Source: Gordionus sp. m RMFG-2023
Lineage: Eukaryota; Nematomorpha; Gordioida; Chordodea; Parachordodidae
Reading direction: 5' to 3'
Assembly (NCBI RefSeq): GCF_954871325.1
Contig: NC_088779.1
Coordinates: forward strand, 18,354,846-18,418,845
Length of the DNA stretch: 64,000 nt
Shown in pieces: positions 1 through 11,156 of this stretch. Position 1 is the stretch's first letter. The number at the start of each line of letters is the position of its first letter. Position numbers and translations under genes: made by a program. The notes beneath the pieces were generated by a model. That model saw nothing but the letters and a program-made list of their open reading frames with translations. It did no database searches and was not told where the DNA came from.

Positions 1-145
1 ATTGCGTCCTGATAAAGCTGATGCATATGCCTTGGGCCACCGGTAAAAGAAGAAGCCAAAATTATTCTTTTGCCAAGATTGTTAGCATTAGTATCTCCCT
101 CTAAAATAGCATCATGTAAGCCTAGAGTTCGGCGCGTAATTTGGA
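1..145 (-). pseudogene. Helitron protein, segment preceding the helicase
   Basis: The minus strand reads SKLRAEL, then after a one-base frameshift GLHDAILEGDTN and RIILASSFTGGPRHMHQLYQ. This is the conserved stretch at the end of the Helitron Rep-associated region that leads to the helicase; the family usually has SSFTGGPRxMxQLYQDAMA. The same polypeptide starts at 6142 and breaks off after RLNFIRN near 5085, so this is its continuation beyond a retrotransposon insertion. The frame after the shift is open to the window edge. It is a pseudogene because of the frameshift and the insertions. Confidence 0.8.
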
Positions 146-159
146 TTGATTATTTTTAT

Positions 160-337
160 AGTCAAAACAATAGATTCTTTATTATAAAATTGTTTCCTAT
201 AGTCTTTTATAATTATGTCATTTAACTACTACTAATATGCAATTACATTGACCTCCATAAGATAATATAAAATGTAAGAAATATATAATTCAAATAGCGT
301 AACCTTTTAAAATATATATAAACATTCAAATATAACA
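160..337 (-). repeat. 3' LTR of Gypsy-A
   Basis: 178 bp. Positions 161-337 match 4391-4567 base for base as far as I can read. The right-hand copy has TG...CA ends; the first base here is A instead of T. Confidence 0.9.
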
Positions 338-356
338 TATACTTTTTCCCACCAAG

Positions 357-1400
357 TTAAGATCGTCTATCAATCTTTTTATTACCAAGTTCAAGTTCAT
401 CTTTTAATCTTTTTGTTGGCTTTCGTTCCCTTGTTGGATAACGCGGTTGCCTTCCTTTTTGATTTGGTTCAATTGGTATTATTAATTTGGGTTCGTCTGG
501 TTCTTCCCTTATTCGTAGTTGATCTGCGTGTTTTAGTACTATTTTATCCTTTTCTTCTACGTTATACGAGAATTTTGCTTGTTGATTTATTATTTTTCCT
601 TCATGCCATCCTTTTTCAAGTGGATTTTTTATCCAAAATAATTCGTTTTCTCCAAAATCTCTATGTATGCCTTTGTTTAACTGATCGTGTTTTACTACAG
701 AGGTTTCTAATTTTTCAGTAATTGATGGTTTCACCCAGTCTAATAAAGTATTTAGTCTTCTCCCCATAAATATGTTCGGAATTTCTATATGTAACTAATA
801 CTTCATTAAGGCATTTCTCCCTATCATTTGATTGTTCTCTATTAGCAAAATACGGATTTTTTATAGTTTGTATGCATCTTTCAACTAATCCGTTACTTCT
901 CGGATGGTATGGTGTAGTTTTTATGTGTTGTATATTCTTATTTTTGCACCATTTGTAAAATTCATTTGAAATGAATTGTGGACCATTGTCTATGACAATT
1001 TGACGTGGAACACCATATCGTGTAAGCCATTTTTCTAATCTATTTATTAAATTTTTACTTGTGGTATCTTTGATTCTATCGATCTCTATCCATTTTGAAT
1101 ATGCATCGATTCCTACCAGCCAATAAAATCCGTCTAGTGGTCCGGCAAAATCTAAATGTACCCTTTCCCAGGGTTGTGCTGGCGGATTCCATGGGTATAC
1201 GGCAACTTCTGGTATATCTCTGCGATGTTTTTGACACCCAATACAGCTTTTTCGACATCTTTATCTAATTTTTCCCACCATATATAATGTCTCGTAATGG
1301 ATTTCATCGATGTAATACCGGGATGACCTGTATGTAATATCTGTAAAACTCGTTTTTGTAGTGAATATGGAATTATTAAGCGACCATTCCAAAATAGGAT
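357..1400 (-). pseudogene. Gypsy-A integrase
   Basis: The minus strand shows the zinc-binding HTGH (about 1318-1334) and, one frame away, CIGC (near 1235). The catalytic core has VHLDFAGP, DAYSKW, VIDNGPQF and SNGLVERC, supplying the D, D and E residues. The C-terminal ORF (767-357, 136 aa) contains the LFWIKNPLEKGWHEGKI stretch typical of the gypsy integrase C-terminal domain, then a basic tail. Integrase would join the cDNA to host DNA. At least two frameshifts separate the domains, so it is not functional as read. Confidence 0.85.
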
Positions 1401-1629
1401 ACCGTCATCATTTTCTATTTCCTATTCTTGTTCTAAAAGCTTGTAATTCTGGTGCTTGATTTTGTATACTTGTACCATTTAATAATATTTTTACTCTTCT
1501 TAAAATTGGATCTTTCGCAGTTTCATCTCTAAGTTCTTTTCTTGATAGAGTTAATGTGTCATAAGTAAGATTTCGTATATATTTCACTGTTTTATTTACT
1601 TATTTTATTATCATTTTTCTCTATTGGGT

Positions 1630-3420
1630 TTCGCGATAAAGCATCTGCAATAATATTAATTGCGCCATTCTTATACATTATTTCATAATCATATCCTGAT
1701 AATTTATAAGCCCAACGTAACAATCTTTGGTAAGGCGTTTAAATCTCTGTTATCCCCATATATTATTATTAAATGTTATGGTCCGTTCGTATTTTAAATT
1801 TTCGTCCATACAAATAGTTATGAAATTTTTCTACTCCGTTTACTATGGCTTTGGCTTCTTTGTCGATTGTTGAATAATTCTTTTCAGCATCTTGTAAAGT
1901 TCTCGAGGTGTAAGCTATTGGGTATTCGTTACCATTATCATATTTTTGCAAGAGTAGCTCCAAATCCTTGGTTTGATGCATCTGTTTCTAGTATTAACTC
2001 AAGATCCGGTTCATAAAATTGTATAGTATTGTGTTCTGTTACTATTCATTTTGCTTTTTCAAATAACGCATGATCTTTTTTAGTCCAATTCCATTTAACA
2101 TTTTTACTAGTTTTATTATGTAATTCGGCTATGATTCCATGTAAGTTTGGTATGAACCGTGTATAATAGTTTAATATACCTAAAAATGATTTTATGTCAT
2201 GTCTATCTTTTGGCGTTGGATATTTTTGTATTGCTATTATTTTATTTTATCCGGGTGTATTCCATTTTGATCTATTATGTATCCTAAATATGATACTTTT
2301 TCTTTCATAAAATTTATTTTGCTTGTTTTGACTCTTATCCCGCATTTTGTAATTTTTTAAGGACTTGTTTTATATTCTCAATATGTTCAGTATCATTTTT
2401 TCCTGTGATTATAACATCATCTAAATAAACTGCTGTATCTTTACAATCAGCCAGTAAATCATGCATATATCGTTGAAATATTATTGGTGCTGTAGCTATA
2501 CCAAAAGGTAATCGTAAATAGCGGTAGTATCCATTTGGTGTTACCATTGTTAATAATTCTTGCGATTCATCGTCAATGCTCATTTGTAGGTATGCATCTT
2601 TGAGATCTAATGTTGTATATTTATTTCCATTTGCTATTTTTGCTATTAATTCTTCAAACGTTGATAGAATGTGATAGTCTTTTAGTAGAAATTTATTTAA
2701 CGCTACTTTAAAATCTCCACATAATCGTAGTTCGCCTAAAGTTTTACGTACCACTACCATTGGAGTACTCCAGGTTACTCTTGTTGTTGATGGATCTATT
2801 TTCTTGATTATATTATTTTCTTCCATACGTTTCAGTTCATTTTCAATTTCTACTTTTAAAGGCAACGGTACTCTTCTAGCTGGCAGTGCAATTGGTTTTG
2901 TATTTTCTTCCAATTGTAGTTTTACTGGTTCGACATTTTTTATTAATCCTAATTTATTGTCAAACACCGTAGCAAATTCTTTATATAGTTTGTCAATATT
3001 TACGTTACCATTATCATTGTATTTATATCTATTGTTGATCATATTGATTTTTACATTTTTGGTAACGCTAAGTCAAATTCGATAATCCATGGAAATCCAA
3101 ATAGAGCTGCATCATTTGTTTGTGTGACTAATAATGGAAGCCATTTTATGTTATTATTCAATTGTACTTTTACATCAGCTTCACCCATAATTTTTATTCT
3201 ATTATTTCCATATGTAGTTGGTGCTTTAGCTCTTCAAAGTTTTGGCCTTCCTATTTTATTCCATATTATTTCATTAATAATGGTTACTGCCGAGCCAGTA
3301 TCATATTCCATTTTAATTATTTTGTTGTTTATTAATACCTCAATTGTTGGATGTTGCCCATATTTGTATATTTTTCTTATTGAGACATCCGAATCGTCTT
3401 CTTTATTATTGTAATTTGTT
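1630..3420 (-). pseudogene. Gypsy-A protease, reverse transcriptase and RNase H
   Basis: The protease active site DTGS is read at about 3291-3302. A TGA interrupts shortly after it, near 3234. The reverse transcriptase ORF 3042-2335 has PLPLKVEIENELKRM, DLKDAYLQM, LPFGIATAPIIFQR and the catalytic YLDD (2416-2427). RNase H follows in another frame (1981-1769), with YTSRTLQDAEKNYSTIDKEA and a TDH motif. In the family these form one polyprotein; here frameshifts split it into three. Confidence 0.88.
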
Positions 3421-3429
3421 CCGTAAATC

Positions 3430-4257
3430 TTTTCTTTAACTTTACAACATACGGCGAAGTGGTTTAGTTTCCTACATTTGCTGCACAATTTTCCGTAAGC
3501 GGGACAATTTCTTATAGTGTGAAACCGATTACAGAAATAGCATGGTTTTCTCCAATGACTATTAATATTTGTATGGTTGTTATTATATCTGGGCACTAGT
3601 TCTCTTTTTACATATGCTTTATTATCATTTTGATAGTGCCGTTTATCATTATCATTATTATTATACTGCCGATTAATTTATCCGATTATTATTATCATGT
3701 TTATTCGGCTCTTTGATTTTATATACCATTTTAGCAGTATTATTTATTTCTAAGTCGGCTCGTTCCATCGCTAAAGCCAATTCTACCACTTTGTTTAAGC
3801 TTAACGGTCTTCGTCTTTAGTATCTGGATATCTTAATCGTAGTTCTTTATCCAGTTGTGACATCTTTAGTCCGGCGATTAATTGATCTCGAATTCTCAGT
3901 TCTACATTGTCTTCAAATTCGCATCTTCGGGTTAGCTCCTTTATATTTTTTAAATAGCTCATTACGGATTCAGTAGCCCCGCGACTTAATCTAATGAAAT
4001 CAATTCTTGATGCCAAAATAGTTCTTTCATCTTTATATAGTTGTTTTGCTATTTTATATATGTCAATCCATCCTACCTCCTCTATATTCCTAGGATAGAG
4101 TAATTTTTTGATATCAGTTATAATGTTTATTCCTCCATAAGCTATTGGCGTCAGTTTGAGGAATATTTTTCACATTTAGTATATATTTGATATAATCAAC
4201 GTAGTCCTCGATAGAACAATCTTCCTTTTTAAAGTCCTGGAGAATAATTTTATCCAT
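3430..4257 (-). pseudogene. Gypsy-A gag with two zinc knuckles
   Basis: The likely start ATG is at 4257 (MDKIILQDFKKEDCSIEDY). A capsid-like segment at 4016-3801 contains RGATESVMSYLKNIKELTRR and RDQLIAGL, typical of retrotransposon gag. Two zinc knuckles follow at about 3545-3440: CYFCNRFHTIRNC (C-x2-C-x3-H-x4-C) and CSKCRKLNHFAVC (C-x2-C-x4-H-x4-C). Frameshifts lie near 4120, 3805 and 3680. Gag would form the particle and bind RNA. Confidence 0.82.
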
Positions 4258-4369
4258 AATTTCTAAATATATATAATTTTTGTTTTTATATACTAGAAAA
4301 AAAATTAATTCTATATATTATTAAACTTGACCGAAGACCGAAAACCGCGCGACTTAGATTTTTTTTTTT

Positions 4370-4381
4370 ATTTCGTCGCCA
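4370..4381 (-). other. Gypsy-A primer binding site
   Basis: On the minus strand TGGCGACGAAAT lies 8 bases inside the 5' LTR. It begins with the TGG that pairs with the CCA end of a tRNA. TGGCGAC resembles the tRNA-Arg type site used by some insect gypsy elements; the tRNA assignment is an inference. Confidence 0.6.
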
Positions 4382-4389
4382 TTTTTTAT

Positions 4390-4567
4390 TGTCAAAACAA
4401 TAGATTCTTTATTATAAAATTGTTTCCTATAGTCTTTTATAATTATGTCATTTAACTACTACTAATATGCAATTACATTGACCTCCATAAGATAATATAA
4501 AATGTAAGAAATATATAATTCAAATAGCGTAACCTTTTAAAATATATATAAACATTCAAATATAACA
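4390..4567 (-). repeat. 5' LTR of Gypsy-A
   Basis: 178 bp with TG...CA ends (read TGTC...AACA on the plus strand). It is the direct repeat of 160-337. Confidence 0.9.
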
Positions 4568-5084
4568 ATTATTACTGTCATAATTGGGAGACTTTGATTT
4601 GTAAAATTTGATTTTTGGTAAAGTCAGTATGTATTGCGTTTGATGAGTCATTTTTATTTTTATAATTTTATGTTTTAGTTTAATTGCGTTAACATTTTAT
4701 TTTGAGATATATAAAAGTTAATTATTGTAAAGTCATTATGATGGGATAATTTATAATTTCTAAAAATGTATTTGAATCTTATAATTTTAATTTGAGGCAT
4801 GATTAGGTGCTTTATAATTGTAAAAGAAAATATTTTTAGATTGTTAAATTTTAATTATTTATTTGTGATGATTATTGCTTCCCTATAAAAGGGAAGCGAA
4901 ATTGTAAATTATCAATTCATTTTTTTTTGAATTAATTTTTTTTAATTAATTTTTTTTTTACACAGTTATTTTTTTTCGTTTTAAAAATTATAATATTTTT
5001 ATTGGTTAAATAAAGAAAAATTATCAAAGATAATTTGTAGTAAATTAGTAGTTGCAAGTGGACAACGTGATAATTACGTATAAA
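4568..5084. other. AT-rich insertion of unknown origin between Gypsy-A and the Helitron
   Basis: About 515 bp that belongs neither to Gypsy-A nor to the Helitron reading frame, which jumps from RLNFIRN (near 5085) to NNQSKLRAEL (near 155). It contains a TATA-like CTATAAAAGGGAAG near 4885 on the plus strand and long T runs. A solo LTR is possible (TGTCATAATTGGG at 4576, preceded by ATTAC, with ATTAC again near 5073), but the right boundary does not end in CA. Confidence 0.35.
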
Positions 5085-6142
5085 ATTTAATCGAAGCGTA
5101 TCCTGTTTGGCATAATTGTCGACGATAAATTGGTGAAAAAGACGTTTGGATCTTAAATTAACATTCTCATCATCCTGCCTGACCATAAAGCGATAGGCAT
5201 AGTACTCTCTGCAGGTAACATATTTATTAGTTGAGTTTCTATAATGAATGGAAGGGTGGTATCCAATATCGCCTCTGGGAAATAGAAGAATATATTGCAA
5301 GGGATCGTATGAGGAATGGAGCTCGTTAATACGTCTTAAGGGACCAGTTATAGTTTTTAAGATAATATCTCTATGGGCTATATAATGACTGCCATCACCA
5401 GGTAATAATACTGCTATTTCAGATGAGGTAGGTTTATTGCGATAACGCATGTCAAAACTAGGAGTAGATTTTAAGTTTAAGGATATGTTAGGAAATTAAC
5501 GATCATAGAAGATACTCTCAAAAATTGAGAAGCAGAGGGGTTGTAGGTGTGAACAATATCCTGCAATTCCATTAAAAGACAACGATCTAAAAACGGAACC
5601 TGGTTATGTCTGTTTTCTACCTCATTTATACTATCATGTATATATAATTGGGCAAATTTAGGTGTTTCCCCTAATGTTGGCAGGAGTGAACCAATGCGAT
5701 GATGAACCTGTCCATTAATTTGAAATGTATAATTACCTGAATTGGATAAATTATTATTTATATTAACTCCTAGTGAAGTGAATGACAGTGCGGAATTATA
5801 TGCTCTTATGTTGTTAAAAAGTGGGATGATGAACAATGATCCCCGGTAAATAAACGTAATAAATTTGGTGATAATTTGGAAATTTTATATAAAATTACCT
5901 TCCGATTCAAGCAACATGTATAAAATTGAATATTTCTATATGAGCTTTTTGATAATTTTTCTCCATTCCACATTTTAGCATTGCAGAAGGCGCATATTTC
6001 TGTCATGTTTCCTATATCTAATATAGGTGAGTGGTGGTCATCAAATATATGTCGAAATATGCATGGTAGATGTGCCATAGGGAATGTGGTAGTGGTTATA
6101 GAAATATCAGTTGAAGGTATCTGGGTGAATATAAAATAAACC
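5030..6142 (-). pseudogene. Helitron_like_N domain (Helitron Rep/helicase protein)
   Basis: This exon follows an AG acceptor at 6143-6144 and is in phase with the upstream exon array. It reads VYFIFTQIPSTDIS, then CAFCNAKMWNGEKL (zinc-finger-like CxxC). After a frameshift near 5830 come FNNIRAYNSALSFTSLGVN, HHRIGSLLPTLGETPKFAQL and, after a second frameshift near 5470, TSSEIAVLLPGDGSHYIAHR, DPLQYILLFPRGDIGYHP, YYAYRFMVRQ and FHQFIVDNYAKQDTLRLNFI. This is the canonical order of the Helitron_like_N domain, upstream of the HUH nuclease. The reading leaves the family consensus after RLNFIRN, where the insertions begin. Confidence 0.9.
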
Positions 6143-6165
6143 TATATATATAAAACATTAAAAAC

Positions 6166-7487
6166 CTGCAGGGGAGTTAATATCAGGCGTAGGTCCTTAT
6201 TATCCTGCATACCTGTAATTCTAGAAAGGGTAAGGGGTTTGTTGAGTCTCCATTTTTTTCTTTGCTTATCTTTAATAGAAATATCATGTTTTGTAGCTAT
6301 GTGAGGGATCAAGTTTGGGTTAACCTAAAAAAATAAGGAAATCAGGCAAAATTATAAAACATTATTATTGAAATATAACGAACATTAAAATACTGTACTG
6401 AACCTGTAAAGGAGTCAATATATGCTTATCTCTAGTAGTTGGGAAGCTATCATCAAAAAATAAAATTTGTCTAGTTGGGGACTTAACAAGACTATCATGT
6501 TTTTCTGAACATTTATTTTGTATTTGTTGATTATTAATGGTAGATATATCAATATTTAAACAATTATAAGGAGGAAATAAAGCAGGGTTTGTTATCTAAA
6601 ATAAAAACAAATAAAAAATTTTTAAAAAATGAATGCGTTAAACTTGCAGAGGAGTCAAGATTTGGATCAACTCCCTAGAAATAGTGAGAATATCATCAGA
6701 AGCTAAAATGGATGTATTCTAAAAAATAAAAAATATAAGAACATTTATGCTTTTTTAGTATATATATATATATATATACACTAACTTTATTATGTGTTGT
6801 TAGTATATTTTGCTGGGATTCACAATCCTTATAGCTATTCTTTTGTTGATTGACCTGCCATCTTTTTCTTTCATTAATGACGGATAAATCACCATCTGTA
6901 CAATCATTAAATGAGGTTAAGACAGGGTTTGTTATCTAAAATAAAAACAAAAGAATAATTTAAAAAATATAAATGCATTGAACCTGAAGAGGAGTCAATA
7001 TAAGGTTCAACTCCCTAGAAATAGTGGGAATATCATCAGAAGCTAAAATAGATGTATTCTAAAATATAAAAAAATATAAGAACATTTATGCATTTATATA
7101 TATATATATATATAAGGCTAACTTTATTTTGCGTTCTTAGTAGATTTTGTAGGGTCTCACGATCCCTAGTGCGTTTCATTTTTTGATTGACCTGCCATCT
7201 TTTTCTTTTACTAATATCACCACCTGTACAATCATTAAGTGAGGTTAAGACAGGGCTTTTTATCTAAAATAAAAACAAAAGAATAATTTAAAAAAATAAC
7301 ATCGAAACTGATGAGAAGTCAATATACCACCTGTACAATCATTAAGTGAGGGTAAGACAGGGCTTGTTATCTAAAAAAAACAAAGAATAATATAAAAAAT
7401 ATAAATGCAAACCTGAAGAGGAGCCAATATTAGGTTCAACTCCCTAGAAATAGTGGGAACATTATCAGAAGCTAAAAAAGATGTATT
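6166..7487 (-). repeat. Tandem array of Helitron N-terminal exons (downstream half)
   Basis: Minus-strand exons, each flanked by AG and GT, lie at 7487-7413, 7370-7309, 7263-7123, 7058-6984, 6935-6786, 6718-6644, 6595-6404 and 6324-6166. Lengths are 75, 62, 141, 75, 150, 75, 192 and 159 bases; all but the 62-base one are multiples of three and phase 0. Type B exons (75 bases) read NTSILASDDIPTISRELNLI then LTPLQ. Type A exons contain NDCTGGD and a basic RKRWQVNQKMKRTRDRE segment. The two left-most are longer and also end in LTPLQ. Introns are 45-79 bases. The exons feed into the Helitron_like_N exon at 6142. The unequal copy at 7370-7309 is a fused remnant. Confidence 0.72.
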
Positions 7488-7512
7488 CTATAATATAAAA
7501 GAGTATAAAAAA

Positions 7513-7834
7513 TGTTGCGTTATAATCTAATTCTTTATTTTACTTTTTGTTTTTTGCATTTGAACTTTTTGTAATCTAATTTTTATTATTTTTTGTAATT
7601 TAATTTTATAACTTTATTGCGTAACCTTATTTTTATAACTTTATTTTTTATACGGCGTAACCTTACTTTTTATATTTTATAATATTTTTACTTTTTTGTT
7701 TTTCGTTTGTATTCTAATTTGGACTTATAAAAATGTGTATAAACGAAGTGTGAAATGGAAAAGATAGTGATAATAAAGTTCAATATAAATAAACATATTT
7801 TTTACTTACATGCACATTATCATGTTACTTTGCA
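7513..7834 (+). repeat. 5' LTR of Gypsy-B
   Basis: 322 bp. It contains a TATA-like ACTTATAAAAATG near 7730 and polyadenylation-like AATAAA near 7790. It differs from the 3' LTR at about four positions by eye (roughly 1 percent). Confidence 0.92.
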
Positions 7835-7973
7835 TGGTGTTCCATTATAGGTAAAAGAATCTCACCTAATGGATAATAAAATGTTTTTCTTTTTTAAAAA
7901 AAAAAAATAATAAAAATTTTTTTTTCTCCCTATTATACAAGAAGATTGAAAAGTAAATTCATTTTTTTATATT

Positions 7974-8210
7974 ATGTTCTCGTTCAAGATAATTAATATC
8001 CCCTACCATATTTCAATCTATGATATCCTTTTCGACTTAACTTACAAATGTGACGTTAATTATTCCAGAATAAGTGGTACGGAGGACGTTTTGTTTGAAT
8101 TCATAAATTTAAGAGACATGATTAGTTGTTTCGAATTGCTAAATGGGAAGAATTATATCTATAGTGACAATGATTTCATCGAATTAATTTGTATATTTAC
8201 CAAAACATGA
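7974..8210 (+). CDS. Small ORF at the 5' end of Gypsy-B, unknown function
   Basis: 78 aa starting at ATG 7974, 140 bases after the 5' LTR. It has a real-protein look (INIPYHISIYDILFDL, GTEDVLFEFINLRDMISCFE), with alternating hydrophobic positions that could fit a small alpha-beta fold. I recognise no family. It lies upstream of gag (8286) in the same orientation. It might be an N-terminal part of gag separated by a stop, or a chance ORF. Confidence 0.4.
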   Translation: MFSFKIINIPYHISIYDILFDLTYKCDVNYSRISGTEDVLFEFINLRDMISCFELLNGKNYIYSDNDFIELICIFTKT

Positions 8211-8285
8211 ATAGCTATACCAAAATTTGAATTGCTAAAATAATAAATGTTATAATTGCTTACATATATGTCTTATTAATAAAAC

Positions 8286-9587
8286 ATGGAAATAAAACTA
8301 GAGTTTATACATAAGATTCCTAAGTTAGTGGGTCCTCTTACCGAAATTTATTTAGACAGAATATTAAATTACTTTTCCACCAGTACATTATCGGACTCTA
8401 TTAAAATAAACACTTTGCTTAATAATTTATCCGATGAGGTTTTTGACAATATTAAATCAATTTGTTCTGATACCGACATTCTAGTTCTTAAAATTGTGAT
8501 TAAAAAATTAACTTACCTTTTACCAGCGCAAGATATAAATATTTTAATTAATAAATTTAATCTTCTTCAACAAAACTCATCGGAGAGTTTTATGCTGTGG
8601 TACATTAGAGTATCGAAACTTAATAAAAAATGTAATTTTTTGACGACAGTAGATTAAAAGAAAAACTACGTACTTCTACTTTAAATGATAAGATTAAATA
8701 CAAATTCTCTAAAAATTTTGACTTGACGTTAAACCAGATGGTTGAATTAGGGGTGAAACTGGACTCTAGTAATATTAAGTCAGAGGATAATAATAGAGGT
8801 TATATAAATAATGATAAAAAGTCCGATAAAGATAAAAATTTTTATAATAAAAATAGAAACGACAACAATAATTATTTTAGACTTAATAATAATTTTAGAC
8901 CTGATAATAATTTTAGAAATGATAATAATTTTAGAAATAATTTTAGAAATAATTTTAGAAATAATTATGATAATAGAAATAGAAAACGGAAATTACAATA
9001 ATAATTTTCGATACAATTATGGTAATAATAATAATTCGAGATACCACGATAATTATAACAATTATAACTACAACAACTATCGCTATAACAATAATAATCA
9101 ATCGAATTATGGTAGAAATAATACATGGTATAATAATAATCAAAGAAAACAAATCCAATACGGTGACGGAAATCGTAGCAATTACCAATCTTATTACAAC
9201 AATTCAAATAATTATAGAGGTAATGATAAAAGTCAGAGAAAGCAAATACAATATAATAACAACTCAAATAATTATAGAGATGGCGACAACAATAATAGAA
9301 AGCAAATACAATACAACAATGATTACAACATGAATATTGAAGAAATTATTGAAGAGAAAGTTGACTCTACAAAGAACAAAGATGATAATGATTTTAATGT
9401 CAACAATTTATCTGGTGACATGATTAATGACAAAGATAACGCATTTATGACTACTTTAAAAGTGAACGATATTGTTACTTGTATGCAAGTGGACACTGGA
9501 TCCAAATACACTATTATACCTCATGGTCTTGCTAAAAAACTTGGTATTAGAGATCTTAAGAAATCCGAGTTACAACTCACCGCTTGA
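8286..9587 (+). pseudogene. Gypsy-B gag and protease, Asn/Arg-rich tail without zinc knuckle
   Basis: Capsid-like gag begins at 8286 (MEIKLEFIHKIPKLVGP) and includes QQNSSESFMLWYIRVSKLNK, the conserved end of a retrotransposon capsid. A frameshift near 8655 moves to the frame of LKEKLRTSTLNDKIKY. The following tail is low-complexity: repeated NNFRNN units (8860-8965), then after another frameshift near 9000 three repeats of RKQIQY followed by Asn-rich sequence. No CCHC knuckle is visible, so the basic Asn/Arg tail probably replaces it as RNA-binding region (inference). The protease motif VDTGSKYTIIP is at about 9489-9521. The frame ends at TGA 9585, just before the pol frame. Confidence 0.8.
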
Positions 9588-11156
9588 CGGGAATTTAATC
9601 AAAATCATCGGCACTACTCAAGTTAAAGTGACTTATGATGTTATCTCAAAATATTTACAAGCGGTAGTCGTCGAATCAAGTAAAAATGCCTTGTTGGGAC
9701 GTAAGTGGATCAATGCTTTCAAAAATATTTTAAATAAATTTATAGCAAATATTGACACTAATTACGAAGAAGAAATAAAAAAATTGATTAAAGAGTGTGA
9801 ATCGAAATTGACTAATGGGCCAATCAACAAAGCAAGTGTCAAGTTACATTTAAGAAGTGATGCCCAACCTAAAATTATACCGCCTAGACGTATTCCTTAT
9901 TCAAAAATTGATCTTGTTAGTAATGAACTTAAAAAATGGATACATGATAAAATTATTGAGCCAGTGAATGATGTCCGATGGGCAAGTCCTGTTACCGCTG
10001 TCTACAAAGATGATAGGAGCATTAGGCTTTGTGCTGATTTTAAGGACACTGTAAACCCAGCTCTAGAAGATTTTAGATACCCTCTACCACGAATCAACGA
10101 TCTAATTGCTAAACTTTCAGAAGGAAAGAAATTTACGAAGATTGACTTTAAAAATGCTTTCTTATAGATACCAATTGATAAAAGTTGCAGAAATATTTTA
10201 ACCATATCTACGCATAAGGGGTATTACCAATTTACTAGACTTCCTTTTGGGCTTAAGACCTCATCTGCAATTTTTCAACAGATTATGGATCAAATCTTTG
10301 GTAATATGGATGACGTTATATTTTATATTGATGATTTACTTATAACTGGAAAAAACGATGAAGCCCACCTTAACAACATAAAAAAAGTGTTTGATAGAAT
10401 ATCATCGTTTGGGCTAATACTTAACTTTAATAAAAGTGTGTTCTTTAAAAACAAAGTGAGGTTCCTGGGTCATGATATTGACGCTAAGGGGATTCATGCT
10501 AATCACGATAAAATTGAAGCAATAATTAATATGCCAGAACAAAAATCAGCTGCTGAATTATCAACATTTCTGGGAATGGCTGGCTACTATAGAAAATTTT
10601 TGAACAATTTTGCGGAAATTGCCGATCCTCTTTATAAGATTGTCAACAAAGAAAAATGGGCTTGGAACCTTGAACACTCTAAAAGTTTTAATGATCTTAA
10701 GAAGTTAATTAGTCTTCCACCTGCTTTGACATATTTTAACCCTGAATTACCTATAGGGATAGCCACTGACGCATCGAAATGTGGTTTAGGAGCTGTACTA
10801 TTTCATATTGAAAAAGATGGTAAAGAAAAACCTATAGCTTTCGCGTCGAGAACTTTATTAAAATCTGAAATGAACTATACCAATATTGAGCGTGAGGCTC
10901 TCGCTATAATGTTCGCTATAAAGAGATTCCAGGAATATTTAATAGGCACAAAATTTACAATTATTACTGACCATAAGCCTCTAGTTCACATTTTTACCAA
11001 GGGTCTTAAGGATAATAGCACCATGTCGTTAAGACTCCAGAAGTGGAATATTACATTAGGAGGATATGATTTTAATAGAAAGTATAAAGCCGGTAAATAT
11101 AATGTTGTTCCTGATTGTCTCTCGAGATTACCACAAGAATGTCGTGATGAATATTG
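9588..11156 (+). pseudogene. Gypsy-B reverse transcriptase and RNase H
   Basis: The frame reads LLGRKWINAF, then RT motifs IIPPRRIPYSKIDLVSNEL, RWASPVTAVYKDD, KIDFKNAFL, RLPFGLKTSSAIFQQIMD and the catalytic YIDD (10325-10336). The connection has FLGMAGYYRKFLNNF. RNase H has TDASKCGLGAVL, YTNIEREALAIMFAIKRFQ and TDHKPLVH. A single TAG at 10165-10167 interrupts the otherwise open frame where the family has glutamine (FL-stop-IPID). The frame ends with CLSRLPQECRDEY. Apart from the nonsense codon this segment is intact. Confidence 0.9.

Larger units (their letters stand above)
160..4567 (-). mobile_element. Gypsy-A: Ty3/gypsy LTR retrotransposon inserted in the Helitron
   Basis: The element is bounded by direct repeats 160-337 and 4390-4567. 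Between them, on the minus strand, lie gag with two CCHC knuckles, protease, reverse transcriptase, RNase H and integrase, which is Ty3/gypsy order. A primer binding site (4370-4381) lies just inside the right LTR and a purine-rich tract (about 338-353) just inside the left one. Flanking pentamers TTTAT (155-159) and ATTAT (4568-4572) match at 4 of 5 bases and are a plausible target duplication. The coding region has several frameshifts although the LTRs are identical. Confidence 0.9.

Noticed and set aside
2804-3414. Plus-strand ORFs within Gypsy-A
   Set aside because: They are shadows of the minus-strand protease and RT frames.
8955-9333. ORFs overlapping the gag tail in other frames and on the minus strand
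   Set aside because: They are by-products of the AAT-rich low-complexity tail of Gypsy-B gag.
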